DNA of 64,000 nt from Galaxea fascicularis. Its lineage: Eukaryota > Cnidaria > Anthozoa > Scleractinia > Euphylliidae. This document shows positions 1 through 13,292 of this stretch, in pieces. Numbering within the stretch: the first letter of the stretch is position 1; each line of letters opens with the position of its first letter. Location of the stretch: the NCBI GenBank assembly GCA_948470475.1, contig OX419345.1, positions 21,633,000 to 21,696,999 on the forward strand, read 5' to 3'. The translations under genes and the position numbers were made by a program. A model generated the notes under the pieces. It was not told the DNA's origin and ran no database searches. It worked only from the letters and a program-made list of their open reading frames with translations.

Positions 1-628
1 TATGTCATTGACAGACACATCTTGCACTCGTATGAGGCTCATGGTTCTAAATACACACAAATAAAAACTAGTAAAAAGAATTCACCATCTTGAAGATTAT
101 TTAAACGGAAGTAACGCGCTACGATCAGACGTTTTGTTTGGGGGGCCGTGCACAAAAGTCGCCACGGAACACGCTTGCAAGCTGTGAGGTAACTTGAACA
201 ATCTAAAAATCTGTAGTCATGAAACTTTGTTTAATTAATTTTAATAAAAGTTCTACAGAATGGCATTTTTAGTAATAGTTATTTAGCCTGTTTCTTTTAA
301 TCTGTTTCTTGCCTTTGCTGCTCATTTCGGTATTCCAAATGGTAAACTACAAAGTCTGTTTTTTAAGGTTGTCGGACCAACGGCAAGTTATTCTTGAGCA
401 ATTGGTTTTGTTATAGCTGTCCTTTTTGTTCTCTTGACAATTTAGTCTTGTTTGTGGATAAAGGCTGTATAAATTCGCCATTAATTGCTTTAAAAACTGG
501 AGTTAAGGAGTTATCGAACAGCGTAGATCATTAGATCGTCCGAAGGAACCCGTTCCTCTCTAGGGATACCACTGACAGGCACAATTCCTGAAATAACGTG
601 GTTAATCTCAACATGCAGTAGCCATGCC

Positions 629-706
629 GCCCGGCGTGCTCAGTCCGGCGGTAAGGCATGACTCTCCTAACGTCCTAGGGTCGTGGTTGGAGCCCCACTT
701 TGGGTG
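629..706 (+). repeat. Degenerate tRNA-Lys-like sequence (SINE head or relic)
   Basis: The stretch starts GCCCGGC, has a D-arm-like GCTCAGTC and a T-arm-like GGTTGGAGCCCC, and ends in TGGGTG. This resembles tRNA-Lys but has insertions and mismatches in every arm. It is followed by AAATAGCCAGC, similar to a phrase in the SINE at 63655-63930, so it may be the head of an old SINE. Not expected to be a working tRNA. Confidence 0.4.
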
Positions 707-3700
707 TTTAAATAGCCAGCTTTGTATCAAACCTTCTACTAAAGGTCTTACAAGTGAAGGGGCGAATGTGCCGTTTTGTCAAAGTAAGCACTTGTGGTAG
801 CGTTATTCTGTCTGCATAGATAATATCAGAAGGTGCTATTTTTTTTTCATAACTCTTCCCAGTATATCAAAGAAAAAGCCTTACCTTGGAGAAAGATGCC
901 AGGTTGATGTTCACAAGTTCTTAAATGAACTGATCACTGAAAGCAACTAACTTTCCGCCTTATATATGGCTATTTATGTCTGTTTGTGTTGATTGAGTTA
1001 AATTTATCTTCTGTGATATTTTATTTCAGTAGAAATGACTGATTTTGATAAATATTGATCAGTAACCTTAATTGCACTTTCGAAACCAGAAAGGTCTGCG
1101 TGCAGAGCGCTTTGATGACGCAAACACTCACGGGGGTTTGGGACAATTAGAGGGTTGCATCGACCTTTGAATATATGTAAGAAAATCCACTAACAAGAGG
1201 CACTTTCATCTTGTCCAAAGTTCGCCTGTTCAAGTTAACTGAGAGATCTTCGTGACGTCACACCAGTGTCTAAAATGCCGGATTCCCAGCCAGTCAGACA
1301 AGGTTTTATATTATCAAAGTATATAATTGGAAACAGACGCGGTCCAATCAGTCTTCATCGCAATATTGGAAACTGATCATATCCACACTTGCGCTTTGGA
1401 GTTACAACATTCGGCAACTAACTACAATTCGCTTGTTAACTGAAATAAAATAAGAAAATGTAATTTGTTATGATAAGCGCGTCCAAAACACTTAAGTTAT
1501 ATAACGTTGAAGTTATAGAGAGATGATTCAACTGATAAAATGACGAAGTTGAGGGAAAACAATTAAGTTTTTAACGCATTTTAAAGTCTTTTGAGTGGAT
1601 ATGTTGTATTTTTATATGCTTTTATATATTTATTTCTACGAATATATTGTAATCAGTTGCTATTGTCCTTATAAATACTTAACATTTTTACAGAATTTCT
1701 CGTCGCTATGTGCAACATTTTGTGTTTTCCGGGATGATAGTTCAAACCGTAGACTTGTAAGTGAAGCTAAAGACGAAGTAAGTCATCATGTTGCTATGAA
1801 TTATAAAAGAGTTCAAAAATCATGTGAGTCTTACAGGAAGACAAACTATTTTTGCCGTAGACTTGTGTCCACCAGGAAATATAGATAATTAAATCACTTT
1901 TCTAAGGACACAACGTCAAATTCTAATTCAATCGTACGTCAGAATTCTGCCAGCAGGGCTATTTACGACACGCTAGAGTCAATGCTCACAGTCTAAAGCA
2001 CGTCGTTTATTACTAAGCTCCGCAATCTTTGGATTCGTACTCCTTAACATCGATCACGATTTACAACTCACGTAAACGCATGAAAGTAGACGCTAATTTG
2101 AGTAGAAGGTACCAATAAAGGGAAGATGCAAACTAAGTAAACCTCAGAAGTGCTTAAGTGAGAATAAGGATCAGCACTTTCCAACCGTTACGTCATTTTC
2201 ATAAGTTGACTGTGTTCTCTGCAAAGTGTTTTGTTAGGGAACCGTTGCAATGGTGGGCAAAAATTTTTGCCGCGACAAATCTTTCAACCCTTTCCAAAAA
2301 TACACAATTTCAATACGTATAGTCAAAATAGAAACGCAGAATTGTTTTTTCTTTTAAGTTTGCTGGTTTTGTTATGTCTTCTGGCGTCTTTTTGGTCACT
2401 ATTCCCCAGACGAAGTTAACGCAAACTGGGACGATTTAAAATGCAAATGAACAATGTATTGAGAGAGGGAGTTTTCTGAAGTGGTTTACGTCAATGTCTT
2501 TAACCTGTTGTGTACAAGAGTGAGCTTTCTTGGCCTTGTCACGGAACTGCTTGGATTTAAAACAAATGGACGTATGCCACATAGTTTTTATTTGTACTCA
2601 CGTGTTCTGGATTCCTGTGGCGTGATAGGTTCGCCTGCTGTCAAACAAGAATCTGTAGTAATTATCTGATGCAACTCCAAAAAGAAACCTGATACAATAA
2701 TGTGTTCGTGTCATCCCACGTTCCTTTCAGTTTCCTTACATTTTTTGGCTGTTTTGCCTTTAGTGATCTATGGGCCTATAAGGGGCTCTCAAGAGGTTTT
2801 GGTTAAGTAGTCCCTTCGGTCCTCTTTGTCAGCCTCAACTTGTGAGAGGACAAACACTGCTAAGTGTGAACGTTGCAAGGGATTGCTTTAAACATTGTAA
2901 GCTGTGAAAATTGTCCGCCCATATGCGAATAAAGATCTCATCTAAGTTTTTCCTACATAGTAATTTTAGTTGTCACCGAGGGATCAACTTGGTTTAGCTG
3001 CTACAAGAATGCGACAAAGTCTGTAAGATTGATGAGCACCATATCAGTCAAAGAGAAAAGAAATCCTATTGAGATCCTAATAATACAATATACAGTTTGC
3101 TCCGATTCGTGTATCTTCTCTTTATGAAACAAAATAGAGCAGCACCAGTTAGCATTCGATGAAACAATGAAAAAAACAATCTCTGAGAGAAAGATAATTA
3201 CCTCACGGCATTGAACAATCAGATCTTACACACAAACAGACAATTAGCTCACTTACCTGAACTGACAACATAGATACCTTGCTGGGAAACCTTATGTACC
3301 AAATTCTCTTCAGACTGCAGTAATTCTGAGCTCTTGAAGTTGAAAAGTACCAACAGAACACTCGCTAAGGTTTGCTGGTAGATCTACACGTAAAATCAAA
3401 CTTTATGGATCTTCAAATCACTTTCAAACAGCTGAAAAAATTTTGTTTGCGATTTGTCAAGTTGCTTTGTTGTTTCGTTGCACGTACTAAACGATGGCAC
3501 GTCTGCGAGAAATGCATTTCATCAAATCCCAAGAGCGATAGCGGTTAAATTCCATCAGACTATCGAGACAGTTTCTTGCTTTAAAATTTCCGGACAAACC
3601 TTTCCTTCTTTACGTTTTGTCAATCAAACATTGTTTAAACAACCTTTTCTGGTAATTATGATTGACAGGAGGACATTTAAGCCAAGAGATGCCAGAACAT

Positions 3701-3888
3701 TCCTTGGTAACTATTATTCCATTAGCGCTGAGTCGTTTCCAGCTTTCTCAATCTCCCTACTGGGTGGTCAGTGCTAATTTAGTGAACCGTAATCGCCATT
3801 CACGTAAATATGTTACGTTTTCCGTTGTCCGGCTACCGGTCCTTTTAAGATACTTTCTTGTAGCCAGGATAGAAGTGTTTCAAGCAAC

Positions 3889-3959
3889 GCCCGGCTAGCT
3901 CAGTCGGTAGAGCACGAGACTCAATCTCAGGGTCGTGGGTTCGAGCCCCACGTTAGGCG
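3889..3959 (+). pseudogene. tRNA-Lys pseudogene with a 2-nt anticodon-loop deletion
   Basis: The sequence matches the usual eukaryotic tRNA-Lys(CTT) almost throughout: acceptor GCCCGGC, A box TAGCTCAGTCGGTAGAGCA, and B box GGGTTCGAGCCCCAC. The anticodon arm reads GAGACTCAATCTC where a normal gene has two extra Ts in the loop, so the anticodon is destroyed. Length is 71 nt instead of 73. The acceptor stem also has one C/A mismatch and G/T pairs. Both internal promoter boxes look intact, so it might still be transcribed. Confidence 0.75.
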
Positions 3960-5043
3960 TCAGAATTTCCTGGATCATGAATTCTCTGTCCCACAATAGC
4001 CATTTTGCCATGCTTAGGTGAATTTTCGTTATCAAACACTTTTGAGCGCAACTATATTTGGAGAGGAATACGCTAATTCTGTTTCCATGGTAATGTGGCA
4101 CTCAGAACCAATCAGGGAGCGTGTACTGTGCACCTTGGTGGTCAGCCGGTTGCAGACACAAAGAACGAAGCTGGTTGTGGGCCCTCTACCCTCCAGTAGA
4201 GCTGGCAGTAAGCAAAATTCTAGAAGTCGGCAGTGTGAAGCTTAAGCAATGAGGACGGCAACGGTAACTGGGACGGCACAGAACAACGGGTTTAATAAGG
4301 AAAAATAATCGCTCTGCATGCGAAACGTGAACGTCACGGCAAAGCTTTCTCCCTTTACTTACTTTTGCACCGTTCATAAAAATCTAGGCCATGGAGAGTT
4401 CTTCAGCATTTTCTGAGTTCAACAAATTGGAATAATTTCGAAAGAGTTACAAAAATGAGAAGTTACATTTTTTTTTGTGGCCCGGTTTAGCGACGTTGTT
4501 GTCGCCAAGGCTCCCTGTAGTAATAAAAAAAGCATTGCTTTTGAAAGCAATTTTTGTTCACATATCACTTTTTATTTTACAAATCAACTTTCTTCTTGAT
4601 GATTGTATAATATTTCCTTAAATTTAAATTATGTTTTCGTTCAGGTTCTTGTTCCTTTAGTGGCTGATTTGGTGCACATGACAAAATAAGAGATAGAACT
4701 ATTTACATTTTATTGATACTTAATTAAGTGTGCTCAATCAGTGATCATGGTCACACAGAGGTTGTTTGCTATCAAGTAAAAATAAGCAGATGTGTTTGTA
4801 TCAATTTCCAGTTCAGCAATGAAAAGATCTGAGGAGAGAAACAGGAAAACATTAATTAAACCTGTTACAACCCCAGGCACATTGAAATGATGTAAGAATA
4901 AAACTTGGCATTAATTCAAATACTTACTAAAATCCCAAAAATTTATTGAGTGCTCTTGTAAAAAACCCTTCCTCCTCTACTAAAAGAGAATTAAAAATAA
5001 AAAAGTCATTATTGAAAAGGAAGACAAATTTTCTCAACAAATA

Positions 5044-8000
5044 TTATATCAAATTGATTTTGGTTGAAGAGGGTTTGTCAAGGTTTAACTTTCTGTGTAT
5101 ACCTTTAGGAGGATACATTCCCGGGTGTTGAGCAAATGATCTGTTAATGACGTGTGGATCTGTTCTTGGCAGCGGGCGTCCATTCAAGTGGCTTCTAGGT
5201 GAGGAAGCTAGGGAAAAATTCAATCATGTAAATGAAATTTGTTTTCTCCAAACGTGCATCAGCAAGCTACATATTTCTTAAGAGGTATAGTACTACTTCA
5301 TACTTTTCGAGTTACTTGGTAAATAAAAACCTGGATGTATAATGTTGGTGGATTGAATAACTACTGTTTTTATTACTTTGTTCTTCTTGTCCGTTCATTT
5401 TGAGGTCAACTGTACCCCTAACCAATCAAGTCACTTACAGTATGAAGAAAACTGATATTGAGCCCTGTACAACAGAGCCAGACAAACAGGACACTGAAAA
5501 CTAGACATATGCTGAGACAGTGCTGGGTTCTGCTATAGATTCAAGTATATTTGGACCTCGGGGGAATTTGTTATACCATTGCTCCTCTCCTAAGCTCAAT
5601 TATTTTACTGTAAACATGGTACCTGATGGAGAATTCTGAGCATAGGGGTTAAAAATCATTGGAGGCCTGCTCCCCGTATCTTTGAGTGGAGCCTGGGGTG
5701 GAGTAGGCATCAATGGTGCCACACCAACCGGTGGCTGGATGATGCCAATAGTGGGCGGCAATGGTCTTGAATTTAGCACTCCACGCTTTGCTGAACAAAA
5801 CAATCAACAAATTTAATTAATGGAACACACTTTGAGTATGGAATATATATTGTTTTGAGGTCAACTGTACCCCTAACCAATCAAGTCACTTACACTTTGA
5901 AGAAAACTGATATTGAGCCCTGTACAACAGAACCAGACAAATAGGACACTGAAAACTAGACATATACTGACAAGAGACACTGTGTGTTTTAAGTGAGACA
6001 GTGCTTGGTTCTGCTATAGATTCAAATATATTTGGACCTCGGGGGAGTTTGTTATACCATTGCTCCTCTCCTAAGCTCAATTATTTTACTGTAAACATGG
6101 TACCTGATGGAGAATTCTGAGCATAGGGGTTAAAAATCATTGGAGGCCTGCTCCCCGTATCTTTGAGTGGAGCCTGGGGTGGACTGGGCATCAATGGTCC
6201 CACACCAACAGGGGCCTGGATGACCCCAATAGTGGACGGTAATGGCCTTGAATTCAGCACTCCACGCTTTTCTGAACAAAACAATCAACAAATTTAATTA
6301 CCGGTAATGGAACACACTTTGAGTACAGAATAATATATTGTTTTCAGGTCAACTGTACCCCTAACCCGGCAATCAAGTCACTTACACTATGAAGAAAACT
6401 GATATTGAGCCCCGTACAACAGAACCAGACAAATAGGACACTGAAAACTGGACATATGCTGAGAAGAGACACTGTGTGTTTTAAGTGAGACAGTGCTTGG
6501 TTCTGCATAGATTCAAATATATTTGGACCTCGGGGGGAATTTGTTATACCATTGCTCCTCTCCTAAGCTCAATTATTTTACTGTAAACATGGTACCTGAT
6601 GGAGAATTCTGAGCATAGGGGTTAAAAATCATTGGAGGCCTGCTCCCCATATCTTTGAGTGGAGCCTGGGGTGGAGTAGGGATCAATGGTGCCACACCAA
6701 CAGGGGCCTGGATGACGTCAATAGTGGACGGTAATGGCCTTGAATTCAGCACTCCACGCTTTGCTGAACAAAAGAATCAACAAATTTAATTAATGGAACA
6801 CACTTTGAGTACGGAATAATATATTGTTATTAGAAAGGATAGCACATGCAGCGCTTGTTAGATAGAGTTTAAACAACGAATACGGAAATGGCAAAAAAAT
6901 TAAGGTGCAAAAACAATGGATTGCGTGTACGTTAGGAAGTGTGGTACATTTGGTTACCGTCTTCTGCTCAATAGCTAAATAACAACGTGAGAAGGCCAGA
7001 TTTTTTTTTTGAGAACGTGAACACATGACGGCTAATTTTTCACTCTCTTTCTTCACTCCTATCAATTTAGTTCCTGGGTCCCGTTTCTCGAAACTCCCGA
7101 AACTTTTCGCGCGCATTTCGGGTGCCATAATTCCCTTCGTAAAAACGAAGACATTTCCAGGCATGAAATTGTAACAAATTTGCCCTTTTGTATCTTGAAA
7201 TCATAGTAAAAGACCAGCTTTTTACAATAAGGGGATCAACGTTTTTGAAATGGCTTCTCGGGCCCGAAAAATTTACGGCACTTTCGTGAAATGGACCCCA
7301 GGATGGTTCACCCGCTTTTTGCTTTTTTCAAACTAAACGCTCTGGAATAACTTCAAATTAGTTACAATGCATGATGAAAATTTTGAAATGACGTTTCGCT
7401 TATGCTGTAATAGTCTGATTAAACCGCTCGCTATTGTGTTGTAAGCTTATATATTTTGTGTTTGTAGATAGCAACCTAATGCACGACCTTTAAAATAAAA
7501 CCTCGATCTTTTAGTACTTTTTTTATTAACTTCGAAATATTTACTCATGGTTTCAACTATGCTTGCCGTGAATAGTCAGGAAAGAAAGGAAAATAATAAT
7601 GATGTAGTGTTTCACCTTTGGCTGCCTTGAGAGAGTAAGGGTTCACTTTCTGAAGTCCTGCTTGATCACTGCTGCTTGGGATTTGAGGAGGGGGTCCTCG
7701 TTCAGTGGCTGGTTTAGATGTTAACGGGGTAACTGATTAACACAAAAAATAAATCAAATCATAAATCATGTAGTTTAATGCGGTGGCAACGAGAGTTAAC
7801 CCTGGGCAACGAGAGGTTTCAGTATGTTAACAAAGTGCAAACGACATATCCCGTGAATTCTACATCTCTCTCTTTTCAGTAATTTCATAAATCGACAATC
7901 TGTCATAAGCGTTATAAATTATCAGATAACAAAAAAAAAAGTCGTAACTGTCTTCGAAAGTTCATGGATCACAACCCTTCACTGATGATTTCAAAAAGAG

Positions 8001-10565
8001 ATTTGTGAAATGCCTTTGCGACGGTTGTATGGGCACTGAAAGTCACTTGCTATCGATCGGAAACAACAGCAGTATAAAATGTTTGCTACACCAAGTTTGT
8101 ACATCGTCATTCACGCGATCATTAGAAGCGAAAACCCTTCGGTAGCATCTCGAATCTGAACCCATCAACGTTTAATGATTTTATTTTAACAAACGTAAAC
8201 CCTTTGCCCCTCTTCAGAACTTGTTAGTATTGTCTAGCCTCTCGCACCTTTGGGAGCTGTCAACTCAGTATTGGTAGCATTAAGGAGGTTTCGCCACTGC
8301 TCTCCTTGGTGTGAAAACCTTTCTTCCACTTTAGGGATCTTTTCTCTTGCTTTCTGCAGCCTTAAATCCGACTCCGTAGCTTCTTCCCTGATTATGGAGT
8401 GTGTCCACTGAGAACCGGTTTCTTTTTCTACAATAATACAAGAAATTATTGCTGTAAAATTTTCTCCCTTCGAGCCGCCAAAGTGCTTTACATATCGGGA
8501 TTTCAATTCTTGAACAATACCGACGACTTCATGAAACGTTTTGTTCTTAAGACCCACGCCTATTCCACAAATCTTAGTTGTGCATATTTTAATATAGAGA
8601 ATATCTTACCGTGAAAGCTGGGTGGTTGAGGATTGTTAGCCAATTGCTGGCGATTCATGTTTTTGATTTCTTCAAACATTTCTTTCTTAAAGCTATCAAA
8701 CTGTTCTCGCATCCCAGCAATCTCAGCTTTAAGTGAGGCGTTACTCTCAATCCACATCTTTTCCCGCTCTGAAAACACAAAGAGGATTAACTTGCAAGCA
8801 GTGGTAACAAATAATGCGAGATTTTAAGTGAAGACAGAATTTTGTTTGCGTTAGTTCTATGAAATTTGAGTAGATTTTCGCTACCTCATAAAGTTGTCTT
8901 CCATTTGCGTTCTCAGTGTAGGGCCTCTGTTTACTATTTTCCCACAATTAAAAGCTGCTTATATTTTTAAAACAGTGCAGTATCCCGGTCAGTATTGAGA
9001 AAATTGATGTCCTACCCCTCAGGTTGGCAAGCTCAGCATTATTGACAGAAATTTGACGTGACAATTCCTCCACCTGGCTGACCAAGACGTCCATCAGACT
9101 ATGTATGTCATCTCCCAGGTTGCCAAACTCACTTTGAAGGGAGTAGATGATTCTCTCAAAAGTCGCCGCATTCTCTGAAATTAAGACAAAATTTGATCGA
9201 TGGATAACCTTTTAAACGGAGACCAGACACATTTAACGAATGATTAGACTATCAGACTCAGAGTGGATACGCCCCTTGACACTGATGTGTTCTCATGAGC
9301 GGATATTTGAAACACTGGCAATGTCACTTTATGCATTGTAAGATCTAAGACACTAACCTTGACTTGACTGAATTTCATTCTTTAGATGACTTATTTCCAA
9401 GTTCTTTTTTGTGACATTTCCTCTGGCGACAAAAGCAGTCTTTTTTGCTTTCTTTAGCTGTTCATCTAATTCACTGCCTCCTCTCAAGTCATTCTTTCTT
9501 TGACTCTCAATTTGCTTTTTAAGGGAGGTGACTTCTTGTTCCTTGGCTGAAAGATAACAAAGAACCAGTTCATGTGATGCTTGAATTCTTAGTACTAATG
9601 GTGTGACTAACATATAGTTTATACTGAGCGCTCGGGCTCGCTTGATTTTGAGTTATTACTTTGCTTTCACGCTGGGCCTTTGTGATAAACTAAACGTTTT
9701 CCTTAGAACAGATATATCTGTACACACCAGCACATGTAGCCTTGAGAGCAGAAATCGTCTTCTCTAATTCTTTCACCTCCTTCTCGTACTGTACAGGGAA
9801 AAAAGAAACAAAAATTATTCCAGTTGTGTATTTGTTACCTTACACCAAACGTTTCTTTACGTTTACACTGATGGGTATTTTGTCAAATCGCTTTTAAAAA
9901 GACTGTTCTAAAGGTTGTGGTATAAAAAAGGAAATTTGTCTTGTTCACACAAGGCGTAAAAACGTAAAAGCTTCAATTATTTTACTACTTCCTTTAAAAC
10001 TTTATGGAACATTCTAAACGCAAACAGATTTTGTGTCACACACAAATTTACTTGCACGCGCGCTATTCAAACTATTAAAAAAGTTAAAAAATATTTTTTG
10101 GAGGTTACAAATTCTATTATTATCCAAAGACATTTATTTTGAGAACGACTGCACCTAAATTGTAATTTTAACATGAACGCTATCTGATGAAAATAAAGAG
10201 GACTTTGGTTTTATGTCCATGAGCGTTGAACGAGAACAAAATGAAAATTGCGCACATCGAAAGCGCCGTTTAATTTCATCGTAGATTTTTGTTGCTAAGA
10301 AAAGTCATTAGCAAATAAACGTTGAATTAGACTTTAAAGGGACACTTACCTCTGGAGAAAAGGGAGGCTTAGTCTGTCTCCCCATGCATGCAGCTTCAAG
10401 GGGTTCGTAGTTATTTGTGGGAAGGTCTTTAACCCACACACCGTTTGAAAATACTCTGTGATAATCGGAGTTCCTTGATCTATCAGTCCCGTCGCCTGAA
10501 ACTGATTTACACACATAGCCAATAGTTGAGGTTAACCAAGATTGGTCCATATTTTCTCTCTGCAT
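5044..10565 (-). CDS. Coiled-coil protein with triplicated proline-rich exon
   Basis: Twelve coding exons predicted by eye, all GT-AG: 10565-10350, 9788-9728, 9546-9358, 9174-9016, 8768-8610, 8559-8248, 7732-7616, 6763-6596, 6271-6104, 5790-5623 and 5207-5044, plus the start exon choice at ATG 10565 (an upstream GTG frame has no ATG). The phases agree and give about 626 residues. The middle is charged and heptad-like (motifs such as KEVKELEKTI and EVTSLKKQIESQ), predicting coiled coils. The C-terminal third is proline-rich: three 56-residue copies of one 168-bp phase-1 exon (LNSRPLPPTIG ... NPYAQNSPSG), then a related tail. Two coiled-coil exons are both exactly 159 bp. I do not recognise the family; a cytoskeletal or centrosomal role would be guesswork. 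Exon count as listed is eleven segments; a further short exon could be missed. Confidence 0.7.
5398..6828 (-). repeat. Tandem triplication of an exon plus its flanking intron
   Basis: Three head-to-tail units of roughly 455, 488 and 488 bp (about 5398-5852, 5853-6340 and 6341-6828). Each begins with a TTTTGAGGTCAACTGTACCC-like phrase and contains one 168-bp coding exon (5623-5790, 6104-6271, 6596-6763) with the same acceptor TTCAG and donor GTACC. Intron and exon parts are similarly close to identical, which points to recent duplication or gene conversion. Because the exon is symmetric (phase 1-1), each copy adds 56 residues without shifting the frame. Confidence 0.9.
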
Positions 10566-13292
10566 CAAGCGAAGCTTAGTACAGCCGCTCAACACAGTTT
10601 TGGAAAAATTTCCGTGTGATTAGTTGTTATGGCAACACCTACTTTTTAATTGTGACGTAAAGATGGAAAATGACTTGAAGCCTGGGAACTAGAAGTTTCA
10701 AAAACTGTTTTCCGAGACGAGGAAAAATGTTTTCACTATTTTACAAGATAACGATTTTCCACTGCGAATTTAAAGGTCTGCATGTGTGTTAAGCTGATAG
10801 AAAATAGTGAAAAACGACTGCTTAATAAAACTGGCAAACTGAGACGACTACAAATTAAATTATTAGGAGATTATCAAGTGATTATGAGCTGCCAACAAAA
10901 CCGGAAATGTCACGTGTCATTAACAAAACACAGTAATTAACCTGGAAAAGCAGCAGATCTACTCCTGTCAATTCTGTTGCTTCCTAATCCAACAGCGCCC
11001 CAACTGTGTTGCTCACTTTATTTGAAGACTCTGCCGAGGAAAGAAAATTCAAACGATGGAACCAGACCCACTGGAACATGTGAGAAACGAGGACCAAGTC
11101 ATTGCAAGCGGGCTCTTGAAAACGATCAGTAATTTAATTTTTTTTTTCCGTTATGAAGTGCTCGCGTGATGAGCGCGTGCGACTTTAAAAAGAGAATGGG
11201 TGCTAATAATGTGGAGTTCTCAAATTATTGGGTGTGGCTCAGTGTTTCATTGATAAGCATCTAGTAAAAAAGGTGCTGTTATAAGTTGAGTATCGAAAGG
11301 AGAATCGGGTGTTTGGCTTTCTTTGCTACGCGACGAGCTAGGTGATACGCACTGAACTTGAAGGTGCAACGCGCGCGTGTCACACGAAGCGATGTCTCGT
11401 ATTGCGCATATAAAGTCATTCGTATATCAACGTGTTCCAACCAATGGCTTTCTATCAATATTTCACCAGATTACTTAGTCAAACTTTGACAAGTGTTACT
11501 GCAGTAGGATTGTACCTTTTAGAAAGCCAGTGCCCTAAATCATAAACACCTCTCTTCAACTACCCATGCCATTGTGGAGAAGGGAGGTTTATGTCATACC
11601 AAACGTGAAGTTTCACACAACTAAATCAATGTTTGTTCGAATCCTGCAGAGTCATTTTTAAGGGTGTTTTAGCATCTAACAAATGTCTTCCACCACTCAG
11701 AGAGCAACCGCCAACAGTCTATAAAATAGAAAATTATTGATGCCAAGGTAATCTTTCCAGTACTAAAACAATAGTATAGGAAGGCCTCAGAGTAGGTCTG
11801 ATTTACACAAAACATCCCAGAAGGCCGACAACTAAGCCACTGGGAAAATGATGTGCATATCAGGCTTGAACGGCAATTGAACCTCTGAGTTGTGCCATAT
11901 CAGCACAGATTAGTTTAGACTAAAGGACAAAATAAGGAAATAGCTACTATCCTCTTTTAACTATCTCGTACCCGGATTTTTCTGGGTAGTGTGTAATGCT
12001 TTTCATGCCAAGTGACACATCTGACCCCCTAAGAGGGTTCCAGATATGTTTTAAAGGCAGGGTATCTACAAGGAATTCCAACAGGTCAAATTTCTCACTG
12101 CAACAACTAACATGGTTAAACTTGCAGGATTGTTTATCTGAGACCCACTTCTTATCTGGAATACTGTTGGGGACATGTGGTCAGCCTATCACCCAGCCTC
12201 TCCCCCCCCCCCCAACCCTGACGTGCAGCAGAGATCACAGCAGTGGGAACTACATTCCCTACTCTTTTTCATCAGTGTGTGGGTTCTTTTACATCCCCCT
12301 CCAGTTTTATGTGGGGAGGTGAAGGAGACAAGGCCCACGGCTTTATGTCACTGCCCAATGACATGAACATCTAAACTGAAGCAGATGTTGAACACACAGC
12401 TAACATGACCTTACCAGTTGTTTTAAGACCCTGGTTTGTGGTCTAGTCTGGGGAAGAGGACTACACCTAATTCCCCAAATCACTCTACCATCACTAAGGA
12501 TACTCATACTCCTCACATGTTTTTTGAGGTGTACATCTGGGAAAAATAATAAATACATGAATGAAATGAACAGTTTTTGCTTAAGGTTGAACTACCATTG
12601 TCTACCCAGGAGGTGATTAACCTGTTCCAGAATGCAAACGAACAGAAAAATAACATGAGGGGAATGTAGCCAGCAAAGCTGTATTCCTGCCTTCACTCTC
12701 ACAATTCGCATTGCTATGTTTGTTATTAGATTGTTCCTCATTCCATCAATGGGAGGGCTGTAACTGGCTAGCTGTGATAAGCCAACATGTCAGTCATAGA
12801 TAAAATGACAACAGAAAGGAAACAGAAAAATACATATATTGATGAATTGATAATAACTAGAAACAAAAATATTGGCCTCATGGTTGCTGCATTGTGTTAC
12901 AGAAACCATGAAAATTATGGAACAGGACTGGACATATTTTTTTGTTTTCAAACAAGACAATATGTGCACCTTTGAGAGACAGAGAAGGGGGTGGGGGACA
13001 GCACTATCATAAAAAAAAATTAAAAGTATGGCAATATTTGTTAGATGCAACCTTTGCCCCCATCCCCCCCCAAAAAAAAACAATAAAATATGAAAAAAAC
13101 AGTGCTGTTGTAAACAAAGCCATGCCCACACAACAAAGAAACAACAAAAGAAATGGAAACTAAAAGTGGCCTCAAGTTCTCCAAATGTCAACTGATTTGG
13201 TGCAGGACAAGCTCACAGTGCCACTTGGTTTACAGAAGTTGTATATACATGTTACGTAAGTAGTGATGGTCAAGTCTATTTCTTGGCCCAAA
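10566..13292. other. Spacer between coiled-coil gene and SNRPD3
   Basis: No supported gene. An ATG at 11057 (+) opens a short acidic frame ending near a weak donor, possibly a first exon, but no partner exon was found. The part around 11990-12370 looks like a dispersed repeat on the minus strand: read in reverse it has a TGTAAAAGAACCCACAC phrase like the GACGTTAAAGAACCCAC of the SINEs further right. A homopolymer C run lies near 12200, and 12980-13150 is simple A- and C-rich sequence. Confidence 0.5.

Larger units (their letters stand above)
1..5043. other. Region without a supported gene
   Basis: AT-rich sequence with only short open frames, none with recognisable family motifs or a good exon structure. 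It holds two tRNA-Lys-like relics (described separately). On the minus strand a good splice donor (CAG then GTAAGTGAG, at about 3258) ends a short open stretch with a hydrophobic, signal-peptide-like composition but no ATG. At the very left edge a short minus-strand open frame starts after a plausible acceptor at about position 43. These could be exons of a gene lying mostly outside the window, but the frames do not join cleanly, so I call no gene. Confidence 0.5.

Noticed and set aside
3258..3440. Minus-strand stretch with signal-peptide-like composition and a strong donor
   Set aside because: No ATG, no partner exon in the window, and the phase does not fit the candidate at the left edge.
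11996..12366. Two overlapping plus-strand open frames
   Set aside because: They lie in a repeat-like segment with a poly-C run and have no recognisable domain.
12790..13191. 133-codon minus-strand open frame
   Set aside because: Its composition is dominated by poly-A/C simple sequence (Phe and Cys runs) and there is no splice or family support.
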